This document shows positions 22,871 through 34,477 of a stretch of 64,000 nucleotides of DNA, one piece after another; positions within the stretch are counted from its first letter, which is position 1, and every line of letters starts with the position of its first letter. A model generated the notes under the pieces. That model saw only the letters and a program-made list of their open reading frames with translations. It made no database searches and had not been told where the DNA came from. A program made the translations under genes and the position numbers. This DNA is from Mucor racemosus. Its lineage: Eukaryota > Mucoromycota > Mucoromycetes > Mucorales > Mucoraceae. The stretch covers positions 868,001 through 932,000 of the forward strand of contig JAPEHQ010000014.1 in NCBI GenBank assembly GCA_027405735.1, read 5' to 3'.

Positions 22871-24271
22871 ATGCTCTCTTTAAATAAAGCCATCAAACAA
22901 AGTGCCCCTTTATTGGTAAAAATACGAATTATGCTTAGATCAAGATCATATCTAACATTTTTATGTAGCGCCGAAGTTATGCAGCTACTGCTCAAGTGAA
23001 TGACGGTATTCAACAAGGTGTAGCATTCTCTCATTTATTAAAAAGAGAGCCCGAGGAGGCATTTCGTTCATCTGAATTAGCTCACATGAGTGCTAATAAC
23101 AGCGAAACCAAGAAAATGAACTTGTTTCAAGCAGTAAATGATGCCATGTCCATTGCATTAACTACAGATGAAAAAGCAGGTAAGATATAGGTTTAAGAAT
23201 CAAGTAGCATTCAAATTACTAAATCTTGGTTAATCTAGTTGTATTTGGTGAAGATGTTTCATTTGGTGGTGTATTCAGAGCTACATCAGGCCTCGCTGAA
23301 CAATTTGGAAGAGATCGAGTATTCAATACACCTCTTACAGAACAAGGTATTGCTGGTTTTGCTGTTGGCATGGCTTCTGTTGGTCATACAGCTATTGCAG
23401 AGATTCAATTTGCAGATTACATCTTTCCTGCTTTCGATCAGGTATTTAAATAGAAAAAAGGGATAAAATGCTACATTTTTATTCTAATCATCCCCCCAAA
23501 AAAAAAAGCTTGTAAATGAAGCAGCCAAGTTTAGATATAGATCCGGTAACCAGTTCAATGTAGGTGGTTTAACCATCAGGTCACCTTCTTCTGCAGTAGG
23601 ACATGGTGGTCATTACCATTCTCAAAGTCCTGAAGCTTTCTTTACTCATGCTCCGGGATTGAAGGTTAATATAATTTTTTTCTCACATTATAATGTCATT
23701 TTTTCTCACGATATTGAGGTAGGTTGTTACACCTAGAAGTCCAATCCAAGCCAAAGGATTGCTTTTAGCATCTATACGTGATAGAAATCCTGTCATCTTT
23801 TTCGAACCAAAGATTTTATATCGTGCTGCTGTAGAAGAAGTTCCTGTCGCCGATTATGAATTACCTTTAGGTAAAGCTGAAGTGATTAAAAAGGGTAAAG
23901 ATGTAACTATTGTCGGTTACGGTTCTCAAATTTATACATTGGAGAACGCAATACAATTAGCTGAGAAAAAGATGCCTGGCCTAAGTTGTGAACTTATTGA
24001 TTTACGTACAATTATGCCTTGGGATGTAGACACTGTTGTTGAATCAGTAAAGAAAACAGGTAGATTGGTGGTTGCTCATGAAGCTCCTAAAACTGCTGGT
24101 GTTGGCGCTGAGATAGCTGCTACAGTTATGGAGCATTGCTTTTTGAATTTAGAGGCTCCTATTCAACGAGTTTGTGGTTGGGATACTCCTTTCCCTCTTG
24201 TATTTGAGAAATTTTATGTTCCCAGTATGATTAGATGTTATGATGCAATTAAAACTGCCGTTAACTATTAG
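22871..24271 (+). CDS. BCKDHB: Branched-chain 2-oxoacid dehydrogenase E1 beta subunit
   Basis: Five exons: 22871-22915, 22969-23179, 23239-23441, 23509-23664 and 23723-24271. Together they encode 387 residues, close to the human protein (392). The first about 24 residues are basic and amphipathic ([20 protein letters not shown]), as expected of a mitochondrial presequence. Family landmarks are [52 protein letters not shown] and [18 protein letters not shown]. The protein pairs with E1 alpha to decarboxylate the keto acids of Leu, Ile and Val using thiamine diphosphate. Pyruvate dehydrogenase beta is the main alternative, but the [13 protein letters not shown] segment and the C-terminus favour BCKDHB. 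Confidence 0.94.
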
Positions 24272-24772
24272 ATGTGATGAAATAAACAAATGTTATTTTA
24301 TGATTATACATGTATGTATAGATGATGCGTTATCGCAGTTTTTGTTAATTAATTCATGAAAAAAATAAAATAGGAAGAGGCACTTGTATATAATGTGAGG
24401 CTGTATTGAAACTTTCTTAGTAGAGTATCGTTATTTGAATAGAGCCTTTTCAATATGTACAATGTAGATCCACCATTTTGCTTACAATTTTTTTAATCTG
24501 CAGGATTGAATTTTATATCACAAGGAAAGAATGAATATTAATAATCTTGGAAGCAATAAAGTCCAAGTCTTTTAGTTCTATGTAGTAAGTATCCTAGTCG
24601 TCCGAGACTTTATACTCAAAAAAAGATACTATTCCCCTCAAACAATTGCAGACACTAGCAACCAAGTTGCCCAATCATCTTTTGAAGGATTTGCGCGCTG
24701 TTCTACTAGACGTTTTGATGACTGCCTTGCAGGCCGTCCTATTTAATAAATAATCATATATACAGCACAGCA

Positions 24773-24803
<31 letters not shown>

Positions 24804-24831
24804 ACATCATTTTGACAAAAAGTATATAAAT
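24272..24831. other. Intergenic, upstream of MMTAG2
   Basis: No gene seen. A run of about 27 T (24,774-24,800) and a TATATAAATA element (about 24,823) precede the ATG at 24,832. Confidence 0.4.
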
Positions 24832-26051
24832 ATGTTTCATCCTACAAGAGGAGGTACTCGTGGTGGTAAAGATCAAGTAATTATCTATAAATCAAGTACA
24901 AAACAAAGTAAAGTAAATTAATATTTTATTAATAGTTTAAATGGGATGATGTAAAAGACGATAAACATCGTGAAAACTATCTTGGACATTCATTGATGGC
25001 TCCGGTAGGTCGTTGGCAAAAAGGTAAAATATAATAGAATTGTTCAAATGTGTATTGTACTAAACATATTGTGAATAGGCAAAGACTTGACTTGGTATGC
25101 AAAAGATGGTTCTGACGAAGCAAAAGCAAAAGCAAAGGCAAACGCTGATGAATTAGCTAGAATTAAAGAAGCCGAAGCCGATGCAATGGCTATAGCGCTG
25201 TATGTTATTTTGAAGTGTCAAAATCTTTAATTATTAAACATTTTTAATTTACTTTTGTTTATAGTGGTGTTCGTAAAAAGAAAACCTTGGAAAGTCATGT
25301 AACAGAAGACGATCTCAAGCATGCTTTGAACAAAGACGACGATTCAGATAACGATCAATCAACATTCAACGCATCAGAAAAAGGTTTAGGTTATGGTAAA
25401 TCATCAAACCGTTTTCCCAACCAACAATCTACTGGCAGTAATTCTGTGGAAGTTATGAACGTGGAAGGCCGATCTTTTGCTTCCAGTGCAAATAACAAAG
25501 CGTCAACGAATAGTGATCAAGATGACGAGGAAAAAGAGAGAAAAAGATCCAAGAAACATCATAAGCATCACAAGACCGAAAAAAGAAAAAGACATCATCG
25601 TAGTCATGATGATAGCGAAGATGATGAAAGATCCTCAAAGCATCGTCGTCATCATCGTAGTAGTCATCGTGATAATGAAAAGAGTGATAGAGAAGACCGC
25701 CGTCGCCATCGTAGCAGCAGTAGACGTGGCCGTGATGAAAAAGATACCAATAGATCAAGATCCTCTCGCTATCACAGTGATAGCAAAAGATATGATGATG
25801 ATCGTAGAAGAAGAGATGATAGAAGCCAACAATCTGATATTAAAGAATCTCGTCGAAATGATAGGGATCAAGAAAGTTCGTCAAGTAGGCGCCATAATGA
25901 AAGAGATGACAGACATTTTGTCGCTAGAAACAGATCACCTTCTCCCAAACGAGAGAGATCACCTTCTCCCAAACGAGAGAGATTACCCTCTCCTAAACGA
26001 GAGAGATCACTCTCTCCTTATAGTAAACGAGTAGCGCTATCAAGGAGATAA
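24832..26051 (+). CDS. MMTAG2: MMTAG2-family nuclear protein with Lys/Arg/Ser-rich tail
   Basis: Four exons: 24832-24876, 24936-25023, 25079-25199 and 25265-26051; 346 residues. The N-terminus ([19 protein letters not shown], then [15 protein letters not shown] and KDLTWYAK) is the conserved domain of multiple-myeloma-tumor-associated protein 2 (C1orf35 in human). A short acidic/Ala-Lys helix follows. The C-terminal half is extremely rich in His, Arg, Ser and Asp (RRHHRSSHR style) and ends with four tandem (R)SPSPKRE-like units, typical of proteins in nuclear speckles. Molecular function is not established for the family; a role in RNA processing is inferred. It converges on MFSD5. Confidence 0.88.
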
Positions 26052-26743
26052 ATCTATGATTTCCAAATAAATTTGTTTTTTGTTAAATATACTACCTATT
26101 TTATTGATTTAATAATTCAATGCTCTTTTTACATTAATAAGATTTGTCGGTTTTCAAAGCATTTGTATGCTGCTAAACTCAATTGAATGGGACAATCATA
26201 AACATCTTGAAAATATTACATAATGCTTTTGGTGCGATCAAATATGCGAATGGAAACTGCTTGAAAGCAACTGAAAAAGTAGCTGGATTTGATTACCATG
26301 GATGAAAAATACTGGAATAATATGTTTTCAAGGGTTTTCAAAATAGAAAATGAATAGCAAAAATCTTGAAAACCTGCATGAAATGATTATTCGATATCTC
26401 AAGTTTAGTTTGGCATTTTTTTCTTAACGATTTTTTTTTACTAAATACGCTCTTAATATAATCGATTTGCTCTTGCAGTTTTATAATAATAAACACCAGA
26501 AGACGGCGAAAACCTGGATCCTGCAGCTTCAACACGTATCCAAGTCTGATTTATCGCATTATCATTAATTTCAATAAAAAATAGCTATGAAAATAAGAAA
26601 GTATCATTGCTTCGTTCATTAAAAGATAAACTTTATTGCAAAATAATCTTCTAATATTTAATACATGTAGTAGATATTAATTTAAGAGAGGGGCTTTTCA
26701 CAAAATAAAAAGAAAGGAAAGGGTGGTATATTAAAAAGCAAAT
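26052..26743. other. Convergent intergenic region
   Basis: About 690 bases between the 3' ends of MMTAG2 and MFSD5. AT-rich with no gene or repeat recognised; it should hold both terminators. Confidence 0.4.
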
Positions 26744-28416
26744 CTAATGACGATATAAAGCAATTACAAGGAAAGAACCAACAGATGTCATAATGCCACA
26801 AATCGAGAATAGCATTGAAGCAGGCATATCATCAACCTAACAACAATGATTAGCATTTGCTTCATTTGTTATAATCAATAATACTTACATGCCACATGAT
26901 GAAACCAACACCTAAATTCATAGGTATTCTTAATAATGTCATAACAGCTGCTCTAGTTTCTTCTGGAATAGCATCGGCCTTTAATGAAGAAATTGATGGA
27001 TAATACAAACCAGTTGTAAATTCAAAAATATGATATGCCAATAATAAAGTTGTAGTCTTTTTTTTTATATATACATATAAAGTGTTAGTGTACCTTAATA
27101 CATACAATTGATATCTCACTTACAGACGCATGGCCCTGATATGCCATCAACATGAATGCACAAGAAGCAATAGCAAGCGCCAAAGTTAATAAGCGATCTT
27201 CTGTAAATTGCATACAGAATCGAGGTCCCTTTTTAGCTTGACTTTCCATTACTTGGAAAGTTAATGAACCAACCATAACAGCCAACATCATTGTAGAGAA
27301 CAAATATCCCAAGGGAACATTTGTAGATGCATCATTAATGGATTCCTCTATAGCAGGTGTATAAAGCAATACAAAAATATACATGGAACATTCAAAGAAT
27401 GTCTGTGCAGTACCAATTACAAGAATATTTCTACTCTTGGCCATAGTGACTAGGCCAGTAGTCAATGTTTTTAAGAGATCGATTTCCTTCTATTAGCAAT
27501 ATCAGCAAACAAACAAAAAAAAACCTTCAATAGTCTCTACCCCCCCCCCCACTCCATATAATATAACTTACAGATTGATTGCTGCCATAATTTTCTGTCC
27601 AAGTACTAATAACAGTAGTAGCAACCAAACACACTAAAAGCATTGATGCAATATAGGGAGCTTTAAATCCCCAAATATCCACCAATGAATTAGCCAAAAT
27701 ACCTGCCAAAATTGCCACTACACTATTCAACAATGTCGCCAAAGCAAATGTGCGAGCACGCCACTCTGCAGGAAATCCTCGGCTAGTATGTTCTGATACG
27801 TACCATGATTCAAAAACACTATACATCAATGCTGTTGCAAGACCCGATAAAACATGCGACAAGAACAGCAACATGTATGCATTGACAAGACGAAGTGAAA
27901 GTGCTGTTAATAATGTACAACAAAATACAATACAAATACGTTTACGCCCCCTACATGAGACATTTAGCGAGACATCTAGATATTCATCTTTATGCAGTAA
28001 AATACCATGTATCAGCGAGACTTCCAACTGCAGTTCCTGCAAAAGCACCACTGACAAAACCTGTCAAAAACAACATGGCTATTTGAGTTAAATCAAGACC
28101 GTACGAGTTGTATAACTTGTATAAATAAGGTCCTTGAATCCAATCAGCACCTTGAGTATATTTGTTAGCTTCGAGGCTCTTTTTTTGTGTTCCCAAATCA
28201 ATGGATTTTACCCATAACTAAAAGATATACAGCTAGATACTGTCGTTGAAATGATTTGAATTGTTTTACTAATTGTATCTCATTTTCAGGTCCTAGTTCA
28301 AAATTGAGCATATTGGCCTCGTTCATTTGTAATAATATTTTAAAATAGAATAAGAACGCTAAGAAAGGAGAGCTAAAGGATGTTGGACAAATTAACCGCG
28401 ATTTATACTTATTCAT
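26744..28416 (-). CDS. MFSD5: MFSD5-like major facilitator (molybdate-anion transporter family)
   Basis: Six exons on the minus strand: 28416-28212, 28150-28006, 27950-27572, 27489-27124, 27056-26889 and 26836-26744. They give 451 residues, against 450 in human MFSD5. Diagnostic segments are ADWIQGPYLYKLY, GRKRICI after TM3 (MFS loop motif), ALMYSVFESWYVSEH, FPAEWRARTFA, TENYG, QTFFECSMYIFVLLYTP and GLYYPSISSLKADAIPEE. About twelve hydrophobic segments are visible. Family members import molybdate in algae and animals; the substrate here is inferred. I use ATG 28416, which includes a first hydrophobic segment; ATG 28326 is a shorter alternative. A C-run of ten lies in the intron at 27,541. Confidence 0.9.
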
Positions 28417-29205
28417 GTGACATGAATATCTGTGCTTCAATGCTTCGGTTTTTTACCATTTCTCAAGATTCTGGTGCTACTTTTTTACCCGGGGAATTTG
28501 AAGCCCAATATAAAGCCTTTTCATTTAATATAAAAGCAATGGCTATTTACCATAATGCAGTATCGAATGCTCAATTCGGTTTCTGTATTTTATACATCTG
28601 GAAGTGCTGTTATGGATAGCAAAATGTAAAAACTTAAGCTTTGAAAACAGGAGCTTTCAAAACACTCGAATAATGGGAAACTGATTTCAATAAGGTTGAT
28701 TTGCGAAATTTGCATCTGATAAAGAAGTTCAAGCATTGCTAAACCAGTTCAATCAATAGATATTATTAAAAGAAAAAAAAAGTACTCATTTTAAAAGAAA
28801 ATGTAGAAATCATTTGAAGTACTTTCTATTTACTGGAATGATTTTACACCACCTGGAATATTCAGGAACCACTATATTTTCTTATGGATCACCATGACAT
28901 GCCATAACCCATAGCTATAAACTATATATTATGGATCACCTGAATATCTCACATTTTACGATATGCCCCACTATTTTGTATCATGAAAAAAATTCGACAT
29001 TTTATATAGGTAGTCTATGCCAGTTCCTCGTAATGATGAATACTAATTCTGATGGACCCATTATTTCCAAATGAAGCTATTCTGATGAGCATTGTGTGCT
29101 TTTTGTGAACAAATTTTAAAGTTTTCTAGATGACAACAGTTTCATAATATATCAAGGATTTTCTTTTGTCTACTTTTTCTTTCTTTTGTATATATTGCTT
29201 TGAAA
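28417..29205. promoter_or_regulatory. Intergenic region between divergent genes
   Basis: Between the MFSD5 start (reverse) and the zinc-finger-like gene (forward). No gene seen. A T/C-rich tract lies just upstream of 29,206. Confidence 0.35.
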
Positions 29206-29787
29206 ATGGAACCTATTAAAATAGCTTTACGTTATGTATGCATCGTCTGCAATATCGAATATGCCAACCCTCAGAATCTTCTCCGTCATCTAGAACGATT
29301 GCATAGTCTTCAATTTGAGAGACGAGTAACTGGTCATAAAAGACCCAAGAATGAAACATTTGTCTATATTAGACATCCAACAGCCCAAGTCAACGTTGAT
29401 GAAACTCATATTGATTGTCCATGCTGTTTTAACTTTCACCAATCTGTGGAAAACAAAGATAGCATGAATCAATTAATTATTCATATGACAAGGCATTTAA
29501 TGACTAATGTAGAGGAAGAAGAATATAGTGAAGAAGCTGAAAATAGTGATAATTCTGTATATACTATAGAGGATAATAATAATAATGTAGAAGAAGACTT
29601 TGAAGAAGATCGAGATCAAGATAAAACAGATAAGCAAGAAAAATATAAAGATAAAGCAAATGAGCAAGAACCAAAACGAAAACATGTTGCTATCTATTTC
29701 TTTCATCGCTTAATTACTTTATACTGTCTCATTTCTATTCTTATGATTATTTATATTTTACCTTGCTTCATCTATGATTTTTTTTAA
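29206..29787 (+). CDS. Small C2H2-zinc-finger-like protein with acidic centre and C-terminal membrane segment
   Basis: Single frame of 193 residues from ATG 29206. A C2H2-like unit sits near the N-terminus (CIVCNIEY... with HLERLH), and a second Cys/His cluster follows (DCPCCFNFH ... HMTRH). The middle is strongly acidic and low-complexity (Glu, Asp, Asn). The last about 30 residues are hydrophobic and could be a tail anchor. The combination of nucleic-acid-like fingers and a tail anchor is unusual, and I do not recognise the family. Codon use resembles neighbouring genes, so a real gene is plausible; the final hydrophobic part could instead be read-through past an unrecognised intron. Confidence 0.55.
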   Translation: MEPIKIALRYVCIVCNIEYANPQNLLRHLERLHSLQFERRVTGHKRPKNETFVYIRHPTAQVNVDETHIDCPCCFNFHQSVENKDSMNQLIIHMTRHLMTNVEEEEYSEEAENSDNSVYTIEDNNNNVEEDFEEDRDQDKTDKQEKYKDKANEQEPKRKHVAIYFFHRLITLYCLISILMIIYILPCFIYDFF

Positions 29788-30570
29788 ATCATATACATAC
29801 AATCATTAAACATTTACTGCCAAAACATAAAATGCTACTTTACTTTTTAATCTATATGCAACATAAGATCATGATAGGAATACGTTAAATAAACATGCGT
29901 TTTTATATTATATCAAAATATACAAAAGTAAATCTACTTTTAAATTTAATTTTGAATACTAAAGCTACCATAAATTAATCAACAAGCTACATAGACGCAA
30001 TAAAAAAAGCCTTTATTTTTTTAAAGAATAATCCAAGAGTTGCCAAAGCTCTACACACATGAAGACAATCTTGGTTTTTAGCTTTTATTAATATACAAAA
30101 ATTGCTAATGTCATAAAATAGCTCCGCAGGTGTTGATTTTACAATTTGCGTGGCAATAACAAAGATGGATAATGACTATATATATAAAAAGCTAAAATTT
30201 ACAAAAAACATGATGAAGATATGGAAATATCCTTGAAAGATTAAAAAACTCTTAAATTCAAAACTTCTTTCGTTCTTGGGCATTATATACATTTGTTACT
30301 CCTTTTTCTATTTATTAACAAGATAAAAAAAAAAAAAACGCTTATATAATAGTGTTTGAGACTATTACATCTTTCAATCAAAAGACAATATTACGATTTT
30401 CATGATTACCGAATTGAAAATTACAACTAGACTTGACATTTTTCATCGTAAAAATATATGCACTTCTATTAACGTAAATAAAATTTACAGTACATTCTAG
30501 TTTATGCAGCAGCGTTTAGCTCTTTTCCATAATATTGGGTGTCTTTGGTAGATATGAATAAAGATTTTAA
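29788..30570. other. Intergenic, no gene seen
   Basis: AT-rich sequence between the small gene and the repeat island, with no supported feature. Confidence 0.4.
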
Positions 30571-30589
30571 TTAATGGAGATGGCATGGA

Positions 30590-31695
30590 AGCTTAGTATC
30601 GACTTGAGATATATATATATGACATTTCAGATTGAGTTTTTAAGCGGGGAAAAACGAATATCATAATTTTGCGCATCTATATTCGACCATAAATCAAAAT
30701 AGATTAAAATAACTTTTTTAGCAATATTCTGTAGCATCTCAAGTATAGCGTTGCATTTTTTATTTCCTGATTATTTATTGAAATGGGGGAACGCTCCGAT
30801 TTTGAATATCACCATATAAAATTGTATAATCAGATATGCACACGTAACTGAGCTTGAATCCAAAAAGTGTTCAAATGGAAAAAAATCCAAAAAAATCCAA
30901 AAAAAACCTTGTATGTTTAATTACTCACGAAAATGCATAGTAAGTTTAACTAGCGTATTAAATATCTTGGGTTCAGTTTTTGATTCTAAATCGATCTGTG
31001 TAAATTTTGAAAATGTTTTTCTCATAAAATCTCTAGTAAATTTAGTATCAAATTTTAACGGTTTTTGGTCAAAAAGTACCCTTCATTCAAATGCAACCTT
31101 AAAATATTTTATTTGTACTTTATGCGCAGCAAAATTATCTACAGAATGAATACTTATACGTAGCTGTAGCCCTATTTTTTGTGGGGATATACATTTTTTT
31201 AATTTTTTTTTGTGAAACCGAAAATTTTTCCTTGTATATCCTCGTCTAAAATGGATCATTTTTTGTATCCCCAAAAATCAGTCATTCAATCACAGTTTTC
31301 TCAACGAAAAATCAATATTTTTTGACGAGGTAAAATTTATTAGATAGGCGCTAATGAGTACTATCCTAAGGTTTTAGTTTTGCATACCAGCCATCCCTTC
31401 ATGGATCTCTATAGCAGAAAAAGTGCTCTCACAAAATTTATAAAAAAATAAAAAAGTTTTTACAGCCATCCAAAACTTAAATATTCTGATAGAGAATAAA
31501 AAATAAAGTAGACTTTACTTAATATCCATCATTGCAATACCTTAGTATTTTCTCGACTTATTTTCATTTAAAATGCGCTTTCTCAATTTTAAGCTGGCCA
31601 TTTCTGCATTATTCAAATTTATGAAACAATCACTATAGTAGTCATCCTTGCTTCATTTAATAAAATTTGTAGCCGGGACAATGTTGAATAGGATG
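30590..31695. repeat. Family B repeat, copy B1
   Basis: Three B copies occur (here, 34.5 kb, 36.6 kb), sharing TTCTGTAGCATCTCAAGTAT, CGCTCCGATTTTGAATA and a minus-strand frame (GIQKMIHF...). Family B is a distant relative of A: both carry the peptide-like block SxDNFAAH and the CGAAAAATCAATATTTT motif in the same relative positions. B1 still has the uninterrupted sequence at the place where a C element sits in B2. Confidence 0.7.
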
Positions 31696-32083
31696 ACAAT
31701 TTTAATCATTGTGTTGTAATAACAAATGGACACAAAAATGAATATATAATTGTTGATAAAAGTTATTCCATGGATAAGGTTTGGGCTTGTTTTCGAACCC
31801 TAGAGATGTTGTACAAAGGAAAAAATACACACGTCCTTTAACGTGTAGCCTTTTACTTCGAGTTTTGCTGTTATCAAGATTGGGTATTTAATATGTTTGA
31901 ATAGATAGAATCCGTGTAAAAGCCATTTTCATGTTAGTATTTTTAAAAGGAAAAGGAGATATGTTTAAATATTAGGGGGATAAATTAAACATTTTATGAA
32001 CCCTGTTGATTATGATGTGTGTGTGAAAATGGAAGAAAAGCGTAAAAACTTTACAACAAGGAAACAACAGAGTCTTTATAGCC
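31696..32083. other. Intergenic, no gene seen
   Basis: AT-rich with no supported feature. Confidence 0.35.
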
Positions 32084-32099
32084 TTATAATAATACAAAA

Positions 32100-32300
32100 T
32101 CTTTATTAAAATAATTTATATCTAAAATAATATTGCCAAAAGAAAGTAAATCAAAGGATTTTTGTTCTTTATAGATACACCTACAACAGGGATACACACT
32201 TACATCAACCGGAGAAGATCCTCTATCCTGTAGTTCAACATTCATCACAAGATAACTATAACCTTTTCCATCACCATCAGCACTGCAAAATATCATGTAA
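32100..32300 (-). pseudogene. Exon-like remnant, unrecognised
   Basis: Minus-strand frame reading SADGDGKGYSYLVMNVELQD then RGSSPVD. It is preceded by an acceptor-like TTTTGCAG and followed by a donor-like GAT|GTAAGT (about 32,200). It looks like an exon of a spliced gene, but no start or neighbouring exons are convincing. A related SSPVD block occurs in the decayed exons at 38.1 kb. Confidence 0.3.
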
Positions 32301-32734
32301 TCCTAATGAAAAATACCATAATACTTCTCATATCTCAAAAAAATTCGTAAACAAAATGTTGTAAGCGTTAAAATAAAAAGCGAACTACTATCATACTTAA
32401 TCCTTTCAGCTCAATAAATTAAAACGATTGAAGCTAAAGAAAAAAAATTAGATGCACAGCTCATTTATAAACTCCTGAGTGTGGTATAAAGAAAAGATGT
32501 TTTCTATTATCCTAAATTTGAACACTGTATGTGATCCACATTTTTGCCAATGGTCATCCTTCCAAAAAAAAAAATGCCGAGCAATCTCCGGACGCGGTCA
32601 TCTAATCATTTTTCCAGGCTGCCAATTTCTAGAAAAAATTACCGAACAGTCCGGAAGCGGCTGTTTAAATATTTCAAGCAGCTTTGAGATGCAGGTATCG
32701 AAATTTCATACAAAAATTAAGGTTCAAATGTATA

Positions 32735-33213
32735 CAGTAGTCGCGCTATATAAGGCTGACTTTTTGGAAGAGGTTTTCAGCCTTATATAGAGCATAGCCT
32801 TATATAAAGTGGTTGGCTGTGGTATATAAAACAGTCCAATTTATGTATTAAGGCTATTTTTCATACTTGTTATGTCGGGACGCACAGACCATCTTTTAAT
32901 ACCTTCCTTTTCATCTCATCAATTCCCATTATTCAAATATGTAATGTAGTAAAAAACTACAAATATCAATTTTGTTTGGCAGTCAGGTTAATCTTAAACA
33001 TCATCTGCAGATCTAGAAATATTAAAGCAATCTGATCTTTGCGATTGTTTTGCTCCTCGTGGCGTTTTGAATAAGGATATTTTTTTTTAGCACAGCCTTA
33101 TATAAAATAAGGCTGATAAGGCTATTTCCCTGCTAAAAAAAAAGTTTTCAAAAATCCTAGCCTTATAGAGAGCATAGCCTTATATAGTGTAGCCTTATAT
33201 AGCGCGACTACTG
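32735..33213. mobile_element. pogo/Fot1-like MITE with 23-bp perfect inverted repeats
   Basis: A 479-bp element whose two ends are perfect inverted repeats of 23 bp beginning CAGTAGTCGCGC (32735-32757 and 33191-33213), flanked by TA on both sides. CAGT-type ends with TA duplication are characteristic of Tc1/mariner, especially pogo/Fot1, elements. The motif AGCCTTATATA recurs several times just inside both ends. No transposase frame is present, so it is non-autonomous. Confidence 0.88.
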
Positions 33214-33660
33214 TAACTAATTATTCAAAGGCTTATTTCATCTTCTGTTTAATGTAAAGTGTAAAGTACCACATACAGTATCAGTCGAATAAAACGAGGT
33301 TTAACTTAGAAATAATAAAATTGTACGGCTAGATTCGAAAAAAGTCTACAAAATCAAAAATTTTCAAGGATTTATAAAAGTAAAATATACGTGATCTTTA
33401 TTTAAGTTCAATATACTGTATATATATCAATATTGTTATTTTTTATTCGAAAAGAGTTTTATTATAAACTGTTTTCATATTTCTAAACGAAAAAGAAAGC
33501 GGCTGTTTTGAAAATTCATAAAAAATTTCATTTTTAAAGTTTACACAGAGGCAAGCAGACATTTCACTATTTTTGCACTACTTGCAACATTTACTCTTTA
33601 CCATTAAAAAAAATACGAACATATCACCTACAGGGAAAACGAGGTAATACGCATTATAAT
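33214..33660. other. Intergenic, no gene seen
   Basis: AT-rich with no supported feature. Confidence 0.35.
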
Positions 33661-33834
33661 CCCAGTGCAGGTTATTATTATAGTAATTTGTAAGATAATG
33701 AACCTTTTGAGTTATATTCCTGTCCTTTGGGGCCTCACCATGTGTATTTTGGCGCATGGTGTCGTATGAGATCAGACTATATAGTCAAAGCAAGACACTG
33801 CTCTAGCTGTTTGGAGCTATTTACTAACGTTCGC

Positions 33835-34455
33835 AAAATGTTTGAGCCCAAGCGAGCACAAGCAGTTTCAGCAAGCATTTGCCGAGTCTAAAATATTTCA
33901 AAGTTACTCATCAAGTAAACCCCAGCCTAAGCAACCGCTCGTCGAGCAGTTGTATATCGAGCATTTTCAGTTTTAAAAGCAAGCAATCAAGCATAAATCA
34001 AACATTATTTAATTTTCAAAAAACCAAGCAAGTCAAGCAAGTTGAGTACGAGAATACTGTATAAGCAATCGATAAAATTGGGGTGCAGGCGCAAGCATTA
34101 TACTATATATTTTTAGTCCGATATTGGCTCAAAATGTGATGTATTTTGACATTTTTAAAGCTAAAATTACGTAAATTAAATAAATTGGCGCTGTGTTACA
34201 TGCTTGATTACTTGATTTGAAAGCAGGCTAACAATCAGGTTTACGTGCAACGGTGCAAGCAAGTCTATTTCAATTTGAAGCATTTTGAGCAAACATACAA
34301 GCAAGCTTTTTTCAATGTTTTCATCGAGCGCCAAGTAGGAAATTATTAAAAAAATTACTCAAGCACGCCAAAGCAAGTAATTACCCTAAAAAAGCGCAAT
34401 TCAAGTGAGCCCAAGCATAGAGCTCACTCGCTTGCTTATGCTCCCACTGCTCGAT
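33835..34455. repeat. CAAGCAAG-rich segment, possible hAT-type element
   Basis: Dense short motifs of the type CAAGCAAG / GAGCCCAAGC occur on both strands. A near-palindromic block lies at the right end (GAGCCCAAGCATAGAGCTC ... CTTGCTTATGCTC). Clusters of short subterminal repeats are typical of hAT elements. The borders are not proved: similar TGCAGG.TTATT words lie near 33,667 and 34,470, but they do not match exactly as a target duplication. Confidence 0.4.
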
Positions 34456-34477
34456 TGCAACCATTATGTGCAGGATT

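Noticed and set aside
25453..26034. Two other long frames over the MMTAG2 tail
   Set aside because: Low-complexity shadows of the His/Arg/Ser-rich coding sequence.
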